NCBI RefSeq assembly: GCF_018143015.1
Contig: NC_054750.1
Span: 2,151,501-2,215,500 of the forward strand
Origin: Lytechinus variegatus
Taxonomy: Eukaryota > Echinodermata > Echinoidea > Temnopleuroida > Toxopneustidae
Reading direction: 5' to 3'
Length of the DNA: 64,000 nucleotides
In this document: in pieces, positions 20,830-30,880 of the stretch
How positions within the stretch are numbered: the first letter of the stretch is position 1
How the letters are laid out: the number at the start of each line of letters is the position of its first letter
Made by a program: the position numbers and the translations under genes
The notes under the pieces: generated by a model
Told to the model about the DNA's origin: nothing
Seen by the model: only the letters and a program-made list of their open reading frames with translations
Databases searched by the model: none

Positions 20830-21587
20830 GTAAAACAGTAATTTGTTAATTGGCATTGAATACAATTTTTCCCCATACCTACATAGGCCTACATATAATA
20901 ATTCCCATTACCATGATCACGATCGAGAAATCATACATATGAGAAGGGCAATATCAATAGATTTCTGTTAACATTGATTAAATAATATTTTGTAAAGTGT
21001 ACATGTAACGTAGGTCTATTTGCATTTTATGACTGCGTTGATTATCATGTTATTTTAGGCTCGCATAGCTCATCTTCCAACGTAGCTAAAAGTCAATAAG
21101 TAGAAAGCTATTATAGTATAATATATTAATAATCATTTTGACTAAGTAAAAACGATATCTGACATCTACCAAAAGTAACTCATAAATATCTATGTTCTGT
21201 TGATTGTTCCGGCATTTATTTGTACGATTCAAGTTCGGTTTAGTTTGGCGCTTATAACTCGCTTTTTCAGCAACTAGCATGACTAGGGGAAATATGTGTG
21301 TAGGCGATCTATAAATATACATATATGTAAAAAGATGCACACATATATAAATTATCTCAAAGCTTAAAGGCTAACCTTTTAAAACAGACTATGGATTTTC
21401 CATTAAAAATTCAGGTTTCGATTCTAATATATAATTACGCAAAATCTAATGGAGAATATCCTTAAGTGCACATCTATCAAAAATCTTATAAAACTACATC
21501 CAGAATCAAATACTTAAATTGAATAAATAAATATATATACAGTGCGTCCCAGAAAAAACGAAACCGAGATTTAGCGGCGCAACATAC

Positions 21588-21684
21588 CTCCCCAGCAACA
21601 CATGACTCCTGCATAATTTTGAATGTATACATGGGTATCGTCCAATCCCTGCATGAGCAGTCTGCTAGGTTGTCTTCTGTTTAT
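21588..21684 (-). pseudogene. Inverted fragment of an SRCR exon (left arm)
   Basis: Read on the minus strand, this is the last third of an SRCR exon: CAGAAGACAACCTAGCAGAC (EDNLADC), GGRY-like residues, PCIH, and the donor GGAG|GTATG. It has a one-base shift after the DC codons and a stop near the donor, so it is not functional. It mirrors the copy at 22507-22602. Confidence 0.75.
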
Positions 21685-22506
21685 ACAGTGCGTCCCAGAA
21701 TAAACGAAACCGAGATTTAGCGATCATTTATCATAACTTAATCATAAATAAAATAGACAAATGACCTACCAATTTAAAGCTTAGAATCTCCTCTTTCATC
21801 TGATATTACTTAGATTATTTCTTATTCACGCATGAGTGAGCAAAAACAATTTGAAGAAAGGATACCAAAAACTCATTTGGCGGGGGTATCTGGGTTTCAA
21901 AAAGAAAACCACATTTCTGAAAAGTTTAATATCTGCTCTTTAATTTGGTACCTAAATAACAGAAAATGGTCAAGAAATAACAAAGTTCTGGTCATTTGAA
22001 ATAAGGCTTTAATTTCAATAATTTCATGAAATGAAGAGGTTCTCCAGGCTGGCTTTCTAACTCACTCGACACTCCGTTTTGTTGACGATCAGCAATGCAT
22101 TAAATCTTTTGTTCACCATGCGAAAGCTTCTGTGGGAAACCGGTGAAAACACGTTTATCTCATGAAATTATGGAAATACAAGCCTTATTTCAAATAACCA
22201 GAACTTTGTTATTTCTTGACCATTTTCTGTAATTGAGGTACCAAATTAAAGAGCAGATATTGAACTTTTCAGAAATGTGGTTTTCTTTTTGAAACCCAGA
22301 TACCCCCCGCAAAATGAGTTTTTGGTATCCTTTCTTCAAATTGTTTTTGCTCACTCATGCGTGAATAAGAAATAACCTAAGTAATATCAGATGAAAGAGG
22401 AGATTCTAAGCTTTAAATTGGTAGGTCATTTGTCTATTTTATTTATGATTAAGTTATGATAAATGATCGCTAAATCTCGGTTTCGTTTATTCTGGGACGC
22501 ACTGTA

Positions 22507-22602
22507 TAAACAGAAGACAACCTAGCAGACTGCTCATGCAGGGATTGGACGATACCCATGTATACATTCAAAATTATGCAGGAGTCATGTGTTGCTGAGG
22601 AG
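22507..22602 (+). pseudogene. Fragment of an SRCR exon (right arm)
   Basis: This plus-strand 3' fragment of an SRCR exon starts right after the MITE end and TA: EDNLADC, then, after a one-base shift, HAGIGRYPCIH, a GVMC-like end, a stop, and GGAG|GTACG as donor. It is most like the 23558 and 33708 exons. It is non-functional and has no 5' half. Confidence 0.78.
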
Positions 22603-22609
22603 GTACGTT

Positions 22610-23557
22610 GCCCCAACACACACTCACCCACTCTCTATCCATCTTTTGAAACATTTTTATCAGAATTTCATTATTAATAAAGCTTTCTTGTAGGATTGGC
22701 GAACCACTGGGTGTTAATAATGGTTTACCCTATTCTTTTTAACCGAACGTTCCGACGCCATTGCGTTAAGATTTTTAACCTTATTGTTTCATCAAAAAAA
22801 TCGTACCAATAAATGCAAGGGGCTTCTGACCCCTTTAAATGTAAATACAGATTTTCAGTAAAAAAAATCGGTATTTTTAAGATTTTACCTAGTACTAAAT
22901 CTTGAATTTCGAGGCTCATCCTACTTGATCATTTTGAATGATATACCCTTTTTCTAGAAGCATTCATCAGTAAACACCCTTGTTCTGAGATTATGTAAAA
23001 TTGCGAAAAGTTCACGCGCCTGCTGAACATATTGATGATGAAAAAGATGAAACATAACGCTATAATGCGAAGACCTTTCCCTTTCTTACAGCTTCTTGTT
23101 TTTAAACCAAGATCCTTATACTTTTCACTCACTAACAAGATAATGCATGTTATGCTCCTTTCAAGCAATGTATATTTTTAATGGCACACTGTATATATGC
23201 GATGTGAATATAATGTATATTTGGTCATGTATATGGAATTGATAAGAACCACCTACTACAGTAGCGGACCGTGACCCGGAGGAGACAAATCATTGGGGGG
23301 ACACTGCATTGTCTGTGAACAATGCTGTGCCCCCCCCCCATGCTTTGTCTCCTCCGGGTCACGGTCCGCCACTGCCCTACTATCAACCTGCACTTTATTT
23401 CTTTATAGAACAATGAAACATACCCAGGTATATTTTGAACGCTGATGATCTGTACTTTTAAATTATATAATTTTCTATGAATTAGTAGCATCATCACAGA
23501 AAATCAAGATATTTCGTGTGACTTTTTACATGCAACCGACTTTATCTTTACGTACAG
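22610..23557. other. Intron or upstream part of gene B
   Basis: No exon recognised. A short inverted repeat, GGACCGTGACCCGGAGGAGACAAA versus its reverse complement, lies at about 23266-23366 around a poly-C run (a small foldback element). Sequence at about 23425-23460 resembles 33580-33615 upstream of the gene C exon at 33708, so the intron was duplicated together with the exon. Confidence 0.5.
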
Positions 23558-23887
23558 CAAATCCAAACACATTCCAAGTTCGTCTTGTTGGTGGATCTAA
23601 TCATGCTGAAGGCAGAGTAGAGGTCATGCATAACGGATCCTGGGGAACTATCTGTGATGACTGGTGGGATCTACGAGATGTTACGGTGGTTTGCAAGATG
23701 CTGGGGTTTGATGGAGCTTTGGAAGCACCGAGGTCTGCAAGGTTTGGTCAAGGATCTGGTCATATTTTGCTTAACTATGTCAACTGTGAAGGAACTGAAG
23801 ACAACATAGCAGACTGTGCTCATCCAGGGATCGGACGGTACTCATGTAGCCATTTAAGGGATGCAGGAGCCATTTGTCTCCCACGAG
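23558..23887 (+). CDS. Gene B, SRCR domain exon 1
   Basis: A 330-bp exon, phase 1 on both sides, with acceptor CTTTACGTACAG and donor CGAG|GTACGA. It codes one SRCR domain, ANPNTFQVRLVGG at the start, then GRVEVMHNGSWGTICDDWWD, VVCKMLGFDGALEAP, VNCEGTEDNIADC and AGAIC, with six cysteines in the group A pattern. It is very similar to the gene C exon at 33708 (the same ANP start, GALEAPRSARFGQGSG and VNCEGTE), so the two are duplicates. An in-frame ATG upstream of the acceptor (23530) gives no signal peptide and is not taken as a start. The first exon of gene B was not found; it should carry a signal peptide ending in phase 1. Confidence 0.95.
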
Positions 23888-24638
23888 GTACGATGTTCAT
23901 CCCCCCCCCCTTATCTGTTTCTAGCCCCTCCAAATGGAGAATATCGACTTTAAATACTTAAACATCGAATTCATACGTTTAGAATATTGGTTCAGCGTTT
24001 CGGGACTTTCATGATATCAATGGCAATTAAAAAGATAAATATACTTTGAAGGCATATATATCTTAATCTTATGAGCGTTAGAATATTACCTTGTTTGAAA
24101 AATGTTTTGGAAATTTTTGGTTAGTTCAATTAACTGTAAAACCCATAGGACACTATGTGCAATGAAAAAGTAAATGAAGAGAATTAATTCATTAAAATAC
24201 GATACCTTCTTTCTCATGGTTTTGTTTTACTAGAACCAAATATATTATAAAGAACTTATGGACACATTGTACACATAGGAAGCAATGTGCAATGAAAAAG
24301 TAAATGAAGAGAATTCAGTAAAATACGATAACTTCTTTCTCATGGTTTAATGTTACGAGAAATAATTATACTGTAATGAACTTATGGCCGCACTGTACAC
24401 AGGCAATATGGCTATGAACATGATGAATGGTATGTATTTGGAGTTGGAGTAAACCACGTGCCAGCGTACCTTTACTAAATAAATAAAAATAAAAAAATAA
24501 ATTGTTTGGTGATGTCTAGATCAAATGAATCGTATCCAAGTATTATGTTCTTTAAATTGTGAAATTTGATATTATTAGAGACAATCAGGATTTCTTTGTT
24601 GTTGTTCTTTTCTTTGCTGTTTCGCACAAAAATACCAG
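23888..24638. other. Intron of gene B with a local duplication
   Basis: Contains a direct repeat of about 65 bp, GCAATGAAAAAGTAAATGAAGAGAA ... ATACGATA(C/A)CTTCTTTCTCATGG, at about 24159-24222 and 24290-24346. No coding potential. Confidence 0.7.
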
Positions 24639-24959
24639 ACCCATTCCAAGTTCGCCTTTCTGGTGGATTAAACGATGCTGAAGGGATAGTAGAGGTACTA
24701 CATGACGGATCCTGGGGAACTATCTGCGATTATGAATGGGATCTACGAGACGCCAGGGTGGTTTGTAGGATGCTTGGGTTTGATGGAGCCTTGGAAGCCC
24801 TGAGATCTGCAAGGTTCGACCAGGGTTCTGGTCCTATTCATCTCTTTTTTGTCGAGTGTGATGGAACAGAAGACAACCTAGCCGACTGTTCTCACGTTGG
24901 GATTGGTCGTTTCTCATGTAGACAGTCAAAAAATGCGGGAGCCATTTGTTTTTCTAGAG
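24639..24959 (+). CDS. Gene B, SRCR domain exon 2 (membrane-proximal)
   Basis: A 321-bp exon, phase 1 on both sides, with acceptor AAAATACCAG and donor AGAG|GTAGGT. It codes one SRCR domain starting DPFQVRLSGG, with VEVLHDGSWGTICDYEWDL, ARVVCRMLGFDGALEA, VECDGTEDNLADC and AGAIC. It has six cysteines. It resembles the gene C exon at 35066 (DxxxPFQxRL start, WDLRDARVVC, VECDG(T/S)EDNLADC). Unlike genes A and C, gene B has no copy of the short-start GIGVHDC domain next to the membrane; that exon seems to have been lost. Confidence 0.95.
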
Positions 24960-25506
24960 GTAGGTTAGTGATTGATTTTATTTACGAATTGGTTTTCTGA
25001 TTATGATTTACCCCATCAAAAGGATTTGTTTGCGATAGATACAGACAAAATATTTTCCTAAAAAACTGCAAAGTTGCACAAGCCTTTCTAGGTTTCAATT
25101 GTTATATAAAATTAACCTAATTGAAAAGTGAAGTTGTATTATTTCCATATGTTCATTTACTTCCTATCTTAATCAGATTCCTTTCTCAAAAATTTACCTC
25201 TATGGGCCTACTCATATGGGTTTGTGTTCGGTGTGTGCGTTTGAGTGGTATTTATCTCTACTTCATTGTTGTGTTTTTCCATTGCATAAGCTTTTCATCC
25301 GCCTTACCACGAGTATATCTATTTTCAACACAATAATATGCACCAAGAGACGAGCTAAGCTATTGATAGGTTTTTGATAAGTAATTTCTGATTAATGTGG
25401 TCCTTGCAGTTTTACATCGAATGTATTTATTGTATGATATTTTGTCATTTCCTATTTTTTCTCATTTTCGCCAACCATTCATAATATTTTTTTTCCTACT
25501 TTTCAG
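24960..25506. other. Intron of gene B
   Basis: AT-rich intron before the transmembrane exon, ending in a poly-pyrimidine tract and TTTTCAG at 25506. The open frame 25121-25336 shows no domain. Confidence 0.6.
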
Positions 25507-26501
25507 TTTCTAATGGTAGTTCTGAATTCGAGACTAACCTATCAAATAAAGTTCATGGCGATCATTTCCTGTGGCTCGTAATATGCATTCTTGTCCTGAG
25601 TTCCATGGGTTTAGCAGCCTTTCTATCTTGCCTATATCAAAGGCGGACGAAACTTAGAGCGAGGAGTTCTGATACTATTACATACATGGATTTGATGCAT
25701 TCTAGAACCGAGGGCCATCAGGACTTGAACTCAACCTATCAAGATTTGAGTTCTCCGCCGAACTTACCACAACATTCGTCGGCCGATGTGTCAGTCTTTT
25801 ATAAATCACAGATAGCCTCAACAGAAGGTGAAGATACGACCAACGTCAGCCATGAATACACGGATCTAAATACCATTTTGGAAAAACAAACAGTTTCTGA
25901 AGATTCAGAGAGAAAAAATTATATGGAGACAGGAAGAAAATCAGGAAAAGCGTATTATGAAAATCGAATAAGTGTAGAAAGAAAAACAGATAATAGTACA
26001 CAGGATGCGGTTAAACAATATATGGACATGAGGCCAATCGTAGATACTCCAGACACAGGGTTTGACGATTATATTCTAGCAACCTCATCAAACGTGTCTA
26101 AGTCATGTGTGCACTTATCAGAAGGAACACCTATCTCTGATTTGGCAGGGAATGGCAACAGCAATGTTCAGGATAAAGGTAATAAGTACATGGACATGAA
26201 TATTGTGTATCAAACGCCAGCATCTGGTTCAGACTTAGATGTTGATGGTTACCTTCTCCACGATATAACGTCAGCAAGCACTGACCAAGATATTGATAAA
26301 CATCTTTTTCGAAGCCATACATCTTCCAAAAATAAAGTGATTTTGAATAACAACGCAGTATCAACAAATTTTACCAACAGCAGAAATGAACTAGATGTTA
26401 AAGAAGTATCGCAATCCAGCGGACAAAATCATGAAAATGGGGATCATGATTACATTTACATGGATATCAAATGTCCTCGCCAAGATCCCAAAGAGTGCTA
26501 G
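25507..26501 (+). CDS. Gene B, transmembrane and full cytoplasmic tail exon
   Basis: After the acceptor CTACTTTTCAG, in phase 1, 331 codons run to TAG at 26499-26501. A short stalk with a likely N-glycosylation site (NGS) is followed by a helix of about 23 residues (exon residues 19-41, LWLVICILVLSSMG onward) and the basic anchor YQRRTKLRARS. The tail of about 285 residues has TYMDLM near the membrane, TYQDLSSPPNLP (the R of the SH3-type PxxPxR core of genes A and C is missing), HEYTDL, QYMDMRP with FDDYIL, KYMDMNI with DVDGYLL, and a last IYMDI. Two YMDM sites fit the p85 SH2 consensus YxxM. The whole tail is one exon, unlike gene A. The tail ends with an extra 60-residue Ser/Asn-rich piece not seen in gene C. 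Confidence 0.93.
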
Positions 26502-26639
26502 CCATCATCTTTGACAATCTCACTTACGGAAATGAACGTTCTTTAGATGAACTGCTGACACCTCCCATATTGGCCAAAACCCCTAAACAAATCAATTGAC
26601 GTAATGTCGACGACCTGTTATGTTTAATTGTGTGATTTA

Positions 26640-27270
26640 TACTTTCCTGACTAGTAACATTCCTAGTTTACAATGCATTTTTAGGCGTTCTTATACATTT
26701 ACCCATGATATTTAGGAGAGATATAAATAACCATCCTCTTGGTCGAAACAAGCTTTCCTCACATATACTGTGAAGCTGAAATGGCAAAAAAAAAACATTA
26801 TAATTTGATGAAAACAAAGGAAAGCTTTAGAATTTATTTGTAGCAAATAATGGCATAATACAAAGCCGGTATAACTGTTTTGTCGGAAGTAAACAAAGTC
26901 ATGTCATAGACACATTTGCATTTCTTACATTCTCACATATAAATTAAAACATATCGTGCACCATTATGTAGAACACAACTGATGCGTATAATAATGGTTA
27001 AAAAATACTATTTAGACTAAAAACAGTTGTACGTTACCAGTAGACAAGAAATATATATTATTTGGCCGAATGAGTAAATATGTTTAATAGACATTCTTTA
27101 TATTGTGAGAATTAAAGCAAAAAAAAGTAATGATAATATCTCCGTAGCTGTTAATAACGATGTCAGCGCTACACATGATTTTTTTTTTATTTACATCATC
27201 TTATATTAAGCCTTTTTTCTTTATTATTGCCCCCACAGGGTGGATAATGACGTTATTAGGTGCAATTATG
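26640..27270. repeat. Copy 1 of a roughly 700-bp unit downstream of gene B
   Basis: Landmarks in order: GTTTACAATGCATTTTTAGG, CTTATACA, ATAAATAACC(A), TGAAATGGCAA, AAAGCTTTAGAATTTATTT, ACAAAG, ATTATGTAGAACACA, AATATGTTTAATAGAC, and a final TGACGTTATTAGGTGCAATTATG. The same order recurs in copies 2 and 3. It begins close behind the gene B stop, so gene B's 3' UTR may run into it. Confidence 0.75.
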
Positions 27271-27700
27271 AGTTTATAATGCATTTCCAGCTGTTCTTAT
27301 ACAATTAGTACTACTTAATATGAGAAATATAAATAACTGTCTTCTTGGTATAACGATTTTTCATTCTATACTATGAAACTGAAATGGCAATAAACATTGT
27401 TGTCGAAGTCATCCGTTATGAAAGTATAATACAAAGGCTTTTCAATCTTAATTTGAAGACGATAGAGGCAAGCTTTAGAATTTATTTTTGACAAAATTTT
27501 ATATAATACAATGTTGGTAAAAACCGATGTATTGTCTGAAGGAAACGAAACCAGATTGGACACTTTCGCACTTTTTGACTCTGTTAAAAAAATGAAAACA
27601 TATTATGCACCATTATGCAGAACACGATTGATGTTTATTATCGTTGTAAAAAATACTCTTTGGACTAAAATGTAGCGATCGAACTAATTTCTTTAATTTA
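27271..27700. repeat. Copy 2 of the roughly 700-bp unit (5' part)
   Basis: Has GAGTTTATAATGCATTTCCAG, CTATGAAACTGAAATGGCAATAAA, TTGTCGAAGTCATCCGTTATG, GCTTTAGAATTTATTTTTGAC and ATTATGCACCATTATGCAGAACAC, in the same order as copies 1 and 3. It stops after TGGACTAAAATG; the missing 3' part (AGCAGTATTTGAAGG onward) appears at 29140. A segment of about 1.4 kb therefore interrupts this copy. Confidence 0.75.
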
Positions 27701-28587
27701 ACAGTTTGATTTGTCACTTTTTGATCATTATACGACCGTTTCGGGTGTGGTGAAATTACGTGACAAAACGCGATACCACATTACTTTTTGGTCACGTGGG
27801 TCTGGTATGATTCCACCGAAAAATAGTCCTTCCTTTTTTTTCTGTCATAATCTTATATTGTTATACTGTCGTCGAAAACATATCAAACAATTCAAATATA
27901 CACTCATTATTAAGTTTTGTATTCACAAGTATAGTATATTTCGATGTAGTACAATATGACGTCATAAATTATAATGCGGAGCTATATCAGGCAAGTCTTG
28001 TAGCTGGGTAGCAACCTTATCCCGAGAAAATTAAGCGGGAACGCATACCGTTTCATATTCGGATGTGTGTTTGTAATTAATTATTCATCAGGTATGTTAA
28101 ATAAATTAATAAGATATTTCACTTTGCTTGCAATTATAGCATAGGTCTTTTTATATTGAAAATATCTTGTCTTTTGGGGAAATGTTTTATAGTTGGCTAG
28201 AGCAGTGTTAAAAATACACCTCTTTTCCTTTTTAAGGTATTTTCTTTTTGCATCTAAATTATAACTTTGACATGTTGATTATATATATTGCAAAAACAAA
28301 ATGCTTAGTATTTCAAGCGGCTCCATTTATTTTAAATGATAGTATTTAATTATATTGCATTTATTGAATGATATGTCGTATTTACTAAACGATCGAAAGA
28401 ACGTGTATAAACGTAGTCTTTTCTTATATTTGTATACCATTTAGTTTAGAAATGTACAGCTAGTCTGCAGTGTATCTCATTTCTTTTCGATAATTGATTA
28501 TTTTTTCTCTTTTTTGAAGTAATAAATTATAATATTGTGTGATACATGCTACATGTACATGATTATAATCTATTTTTTTTACCATAG

Positions 28588-28637
28588 CCGCTGAGGCCGT
28601 TCTTTTCTGGCTGCTGGCCATAGGCACAGCCGAGCAG
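28588..28637 (+). other. GC-rich 50-bp island between splice-like sites
   Basis: TTTTTTTTACCATAG precedes it and GAGCAG|GTAATG follows. Only one frame is open and reads AEAVLFWLLAIGTAEQ, a hydrophobic, membrane- or signal-like peptide. The donor would be phase 0, so it does not fit the phase-1 SRCR exons. There is no in-frame ATG. It could be an internal microexon of an unknown gene or chance. Confidence 0.2.
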
Positions 28638-29054
28638 GTAATGCACATGTAACTTTTTCCTTGGAAATTAATAAACTAGGGGGAGTTATTGTAGTGATTT
28701 ATAACCTGAAAATATTATATAGTCCTAGTCAAATACAATTTCATATAGATTTTTATGATACTATGAAAGTGCATTTCTTGCACAGAATTCTGAGTATTAA
28801 TAATGATGGAAATTGGTATTGATTTGTATTATCTTATCATCACAATGTTTTCTTTGATCTTCTGTAAGATGCAGGGGTTTCGGTTTCTGTTTATTGTCAA
28901 GAATAAACGGTATATGCACAACAACTTTGATACCGCCTGATCTGCGCCCTCTGTTGTTCTTTGTTTTCGCCCTTGGTGTGAATAAATGAGCGTGGTATAA
29001 CTGGCCCCCACCAAAAAGTAAGGATCATCGATTGTACAGTATGTTATCAGTAAG

Positions 29055-29057
<3 letters not shown>

Positions 29058-29127
<70 letters not shown>
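29058..29127. repeat. (TA)n microsatellite
   Basis: About 70 bp of pure TA, followed by a short TG run. The Tyr/Ile-repeat open frames across it are artefacts. Confidence 0.95.
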
Positions 29128-29129
<2 letters not shown>

Positions 29130-29139
29130 GTGTGTATGT

Positions 29140-30030
29140 ATATGCTAGACAATCATTTCTCTTAAGCAGTATTTGAAGGAAAAAATAGATAGTATTTGGC
29201 AATATGAATAAATATGTTTGATACCCTGTCTTTACCATGTAAGAATTAAAAGAAAAGAATTAATAAAAATGCATACATAACTTTTATATGCCATATTCTC
29301 CCTATGATGTAACTAAAAAACATTTACATTTCCTTCGATTAAGAACTTTTCTTAATTATTACCTTCATATGTTAGGTGATAATGCAATTATGAGTTTACA
29401 GCACATTTTTAAGGTGTTCTTGTACATTAAGTAATATACTGGTTTATAGGAGACACATAAATAACTGTCCTCTTGGTATAAACGATTTTTTAAATTATAT
29501 ACTATGAAAGTGAAATGGCAATAAACATTGTTGTCGAGGTCATCCGTTATGAAAGTATATTACAAAGACTTTCAATTTTAATTTGATGACGATGAATGGT
29601 AAACTTTCGAATTCATTTTTGACAAAAATTGACAAAATACAATGTTGGTAAAAACCGATGTATCGCCTAAAGGAAACGAAACCAAGTTGGACATTTTCGC
29701 GCTTTTTTACTGTGGTAAATAAATGAAAATATATTATGCACCATAACTCAGAACACAATTGATGTATATTATAGTGGTAAAACGTTACTATTTGGGCGTA
29801 AATAACATAATCGAGTGTATGGTACGTTACCATAAGACGATATAACTGTATTTAATATCCATGCTAGAAAACCATTTTTGTTAAACAGTATTTGAAGAAA
29901 ACAGAGTTAGTATTTGGAAATATTAGTATATATGTTCTTAGCCTTTCTTTACATGGTGAAAATGAAATTAAAATAATGATAATTAATAAATGCATTCATA
30001 GCTCTTAATATGCCATATTCTCAACGTTCC
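29140..30030. repeat. Copy 2 (3' part) and copy 3 of the roughly 700-bp unit
   Basis: 29140-29385 carries the 3' end of copy 2 (AAGCAGTATTTGAAGGA ... GGTGATAATGCAATTATG). 29386-30030 is a full copy 3 (GAGTTTACAGCACATTTTTAAGG, GAAATGGCAATAAACATTG, TTGTCGAGGTCATCCGTTATG, AAACAGTATTTGAAGAAA, CATATTCTCAACG). With copy 1 this makes a three-unit tandem array. Confidence 0.75.
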
Positions 30031-30659
30031 AAATTACATTTTTTTCTATGACAGTTACCTGTGATATTCCTCTCGCAAAAAGATATTTATACCATCTTGA
30101 ATTTAATGTTTTGCAACGATCAAATTACAGTTTAATTTAGCAAGAGCACAGAACTTGCTGTTTTTCTCAATAAATTCTGGCATCAGGGGCCTGAGAGCAA
30201 CTTTTGAAGAGAGGGGTGCTGGTTTGGGGAAAAAAGACAAGCGAAAATAAAGGGTTTCGTTTAAAAACGAATGTTATTTTGGTCAGACGAAAATTGAAGG
30301 GCAAAAAAACAGAAAATTGGTTTCGTTCCAACATTATAGTGATTTTGATAAACGTTTCATATTTTAGCATACCAACCTGATTCCAGACATGCCAGAGGGG
30401 GTGCTGCCTATGTTATTTAACATACAATGCACCCCATGAAAATCTTGGGGAGGGGTGCTTCAACCCAAGTAACCCCGCTTCCTGGGGCCATGTCTCGGAT
30501 CCGAGTCGGATCTGCTTCAAATTGAGCCAGTGAAGTTGTAAATGGGCGAGTCAGGGGGCCTCAGTCTCCCTCCCAATAAATGTACTGTACATATATAAGT
30601 GTGTGTGTGATAAAATAGAATTAGAATTTTAAAAAATTAAGAACAAAAGATAATTAACT
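30031..30659. other. Non-coding stretch
   Basis: No gene seen. The sequence around 30360-30480 (a GGGGTGCTGCCTATG stretch and a nearby run reading GGGGTGCTTCAAC) recurs in variant form at about 56020-56100, so it belongs to a dispersed repeat. Confidence 0.45.
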
Positions 30660-30880
30660 AAAAGAAATGAGTGAGAGCACTAGCGCCCTTTGGCAAGGCG
30701 TTTATCTACATTTTCCACTCTCGACCCAGGTGTGGTAAATGGGTACCCGGTAGAAGGAATTCCTTGAATGCTCGATGCGCCCGATCAGGGTAGCCTTGCT
30801 AAAGCCGGGGTAATAGTATGCAGCGCTTAGAAACATTTGTATTATGCACTATATAAATGTTGCATATTATCATTATTATT
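30660..30880 (+). mobile_element. SINE copy, head truncated
   Basis: Landmarks CAAGGCGTTTATCTACATTT, GACCCAGGTGTGGTAAATGG, GTACCCGGTAG, GCCGGGGTAATA and CACTATATAAATG, ending in an ATT-rich tail. The same order is found in the fuller SINE at 41018-41303, which retains a tRNA-like head. Confidence 0.75.

Larger units (their letters stand above)
21540..22602. repeat. Large palindrome: MITE arms flanked by inverted SRCR exon fragments
   Basis: From the outside in: a 38-bp MITE end (21540-21577), an SRCR exon 3' fragment on the minus strand (21588-21684), a MITE arm (21686-22026), a 135-bp spacer, the inverted MITE arm (22162-22504), and the same SRCR fragment on the plus strand (22507-22602). 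The MITE ends are CAGTGCGTCCCAGAA with flanking TA, as in the 5555-6057 copy, but here the interior is an inverted duplication. Total arm length is about 440 bp per side. Open frames in it are shadows. Confidence 0.88.
27701..29139. other. Segment interrupting repeat copy 2
   Basis: About 1.4 kb, mostly AT-rich, absent from copies 1 and 3 of the repeat. It holds an unusually GC-rich 50-bp island (28588-28637) bounded by splice-like signals, and a (TA)n run of about 70 bp at 29058-29127. No transposase or terminal inverted repeat was recognised. Confidence 0.6.

Noticed and set aside
21540..22602. Autonomous Tc1/mariner transposon
   Set aside because: The ends and TA target suit that group, but no transposase frame exists between them; the interior is an inverted duplication of MITE sequence.
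23241..23370. Poly-C flanked GC-rich block as a regulatory island
   Set aside because: It is a short foldback (GGACCGTGACCCGGAGGAG and its complement), better explained as a small repeat.
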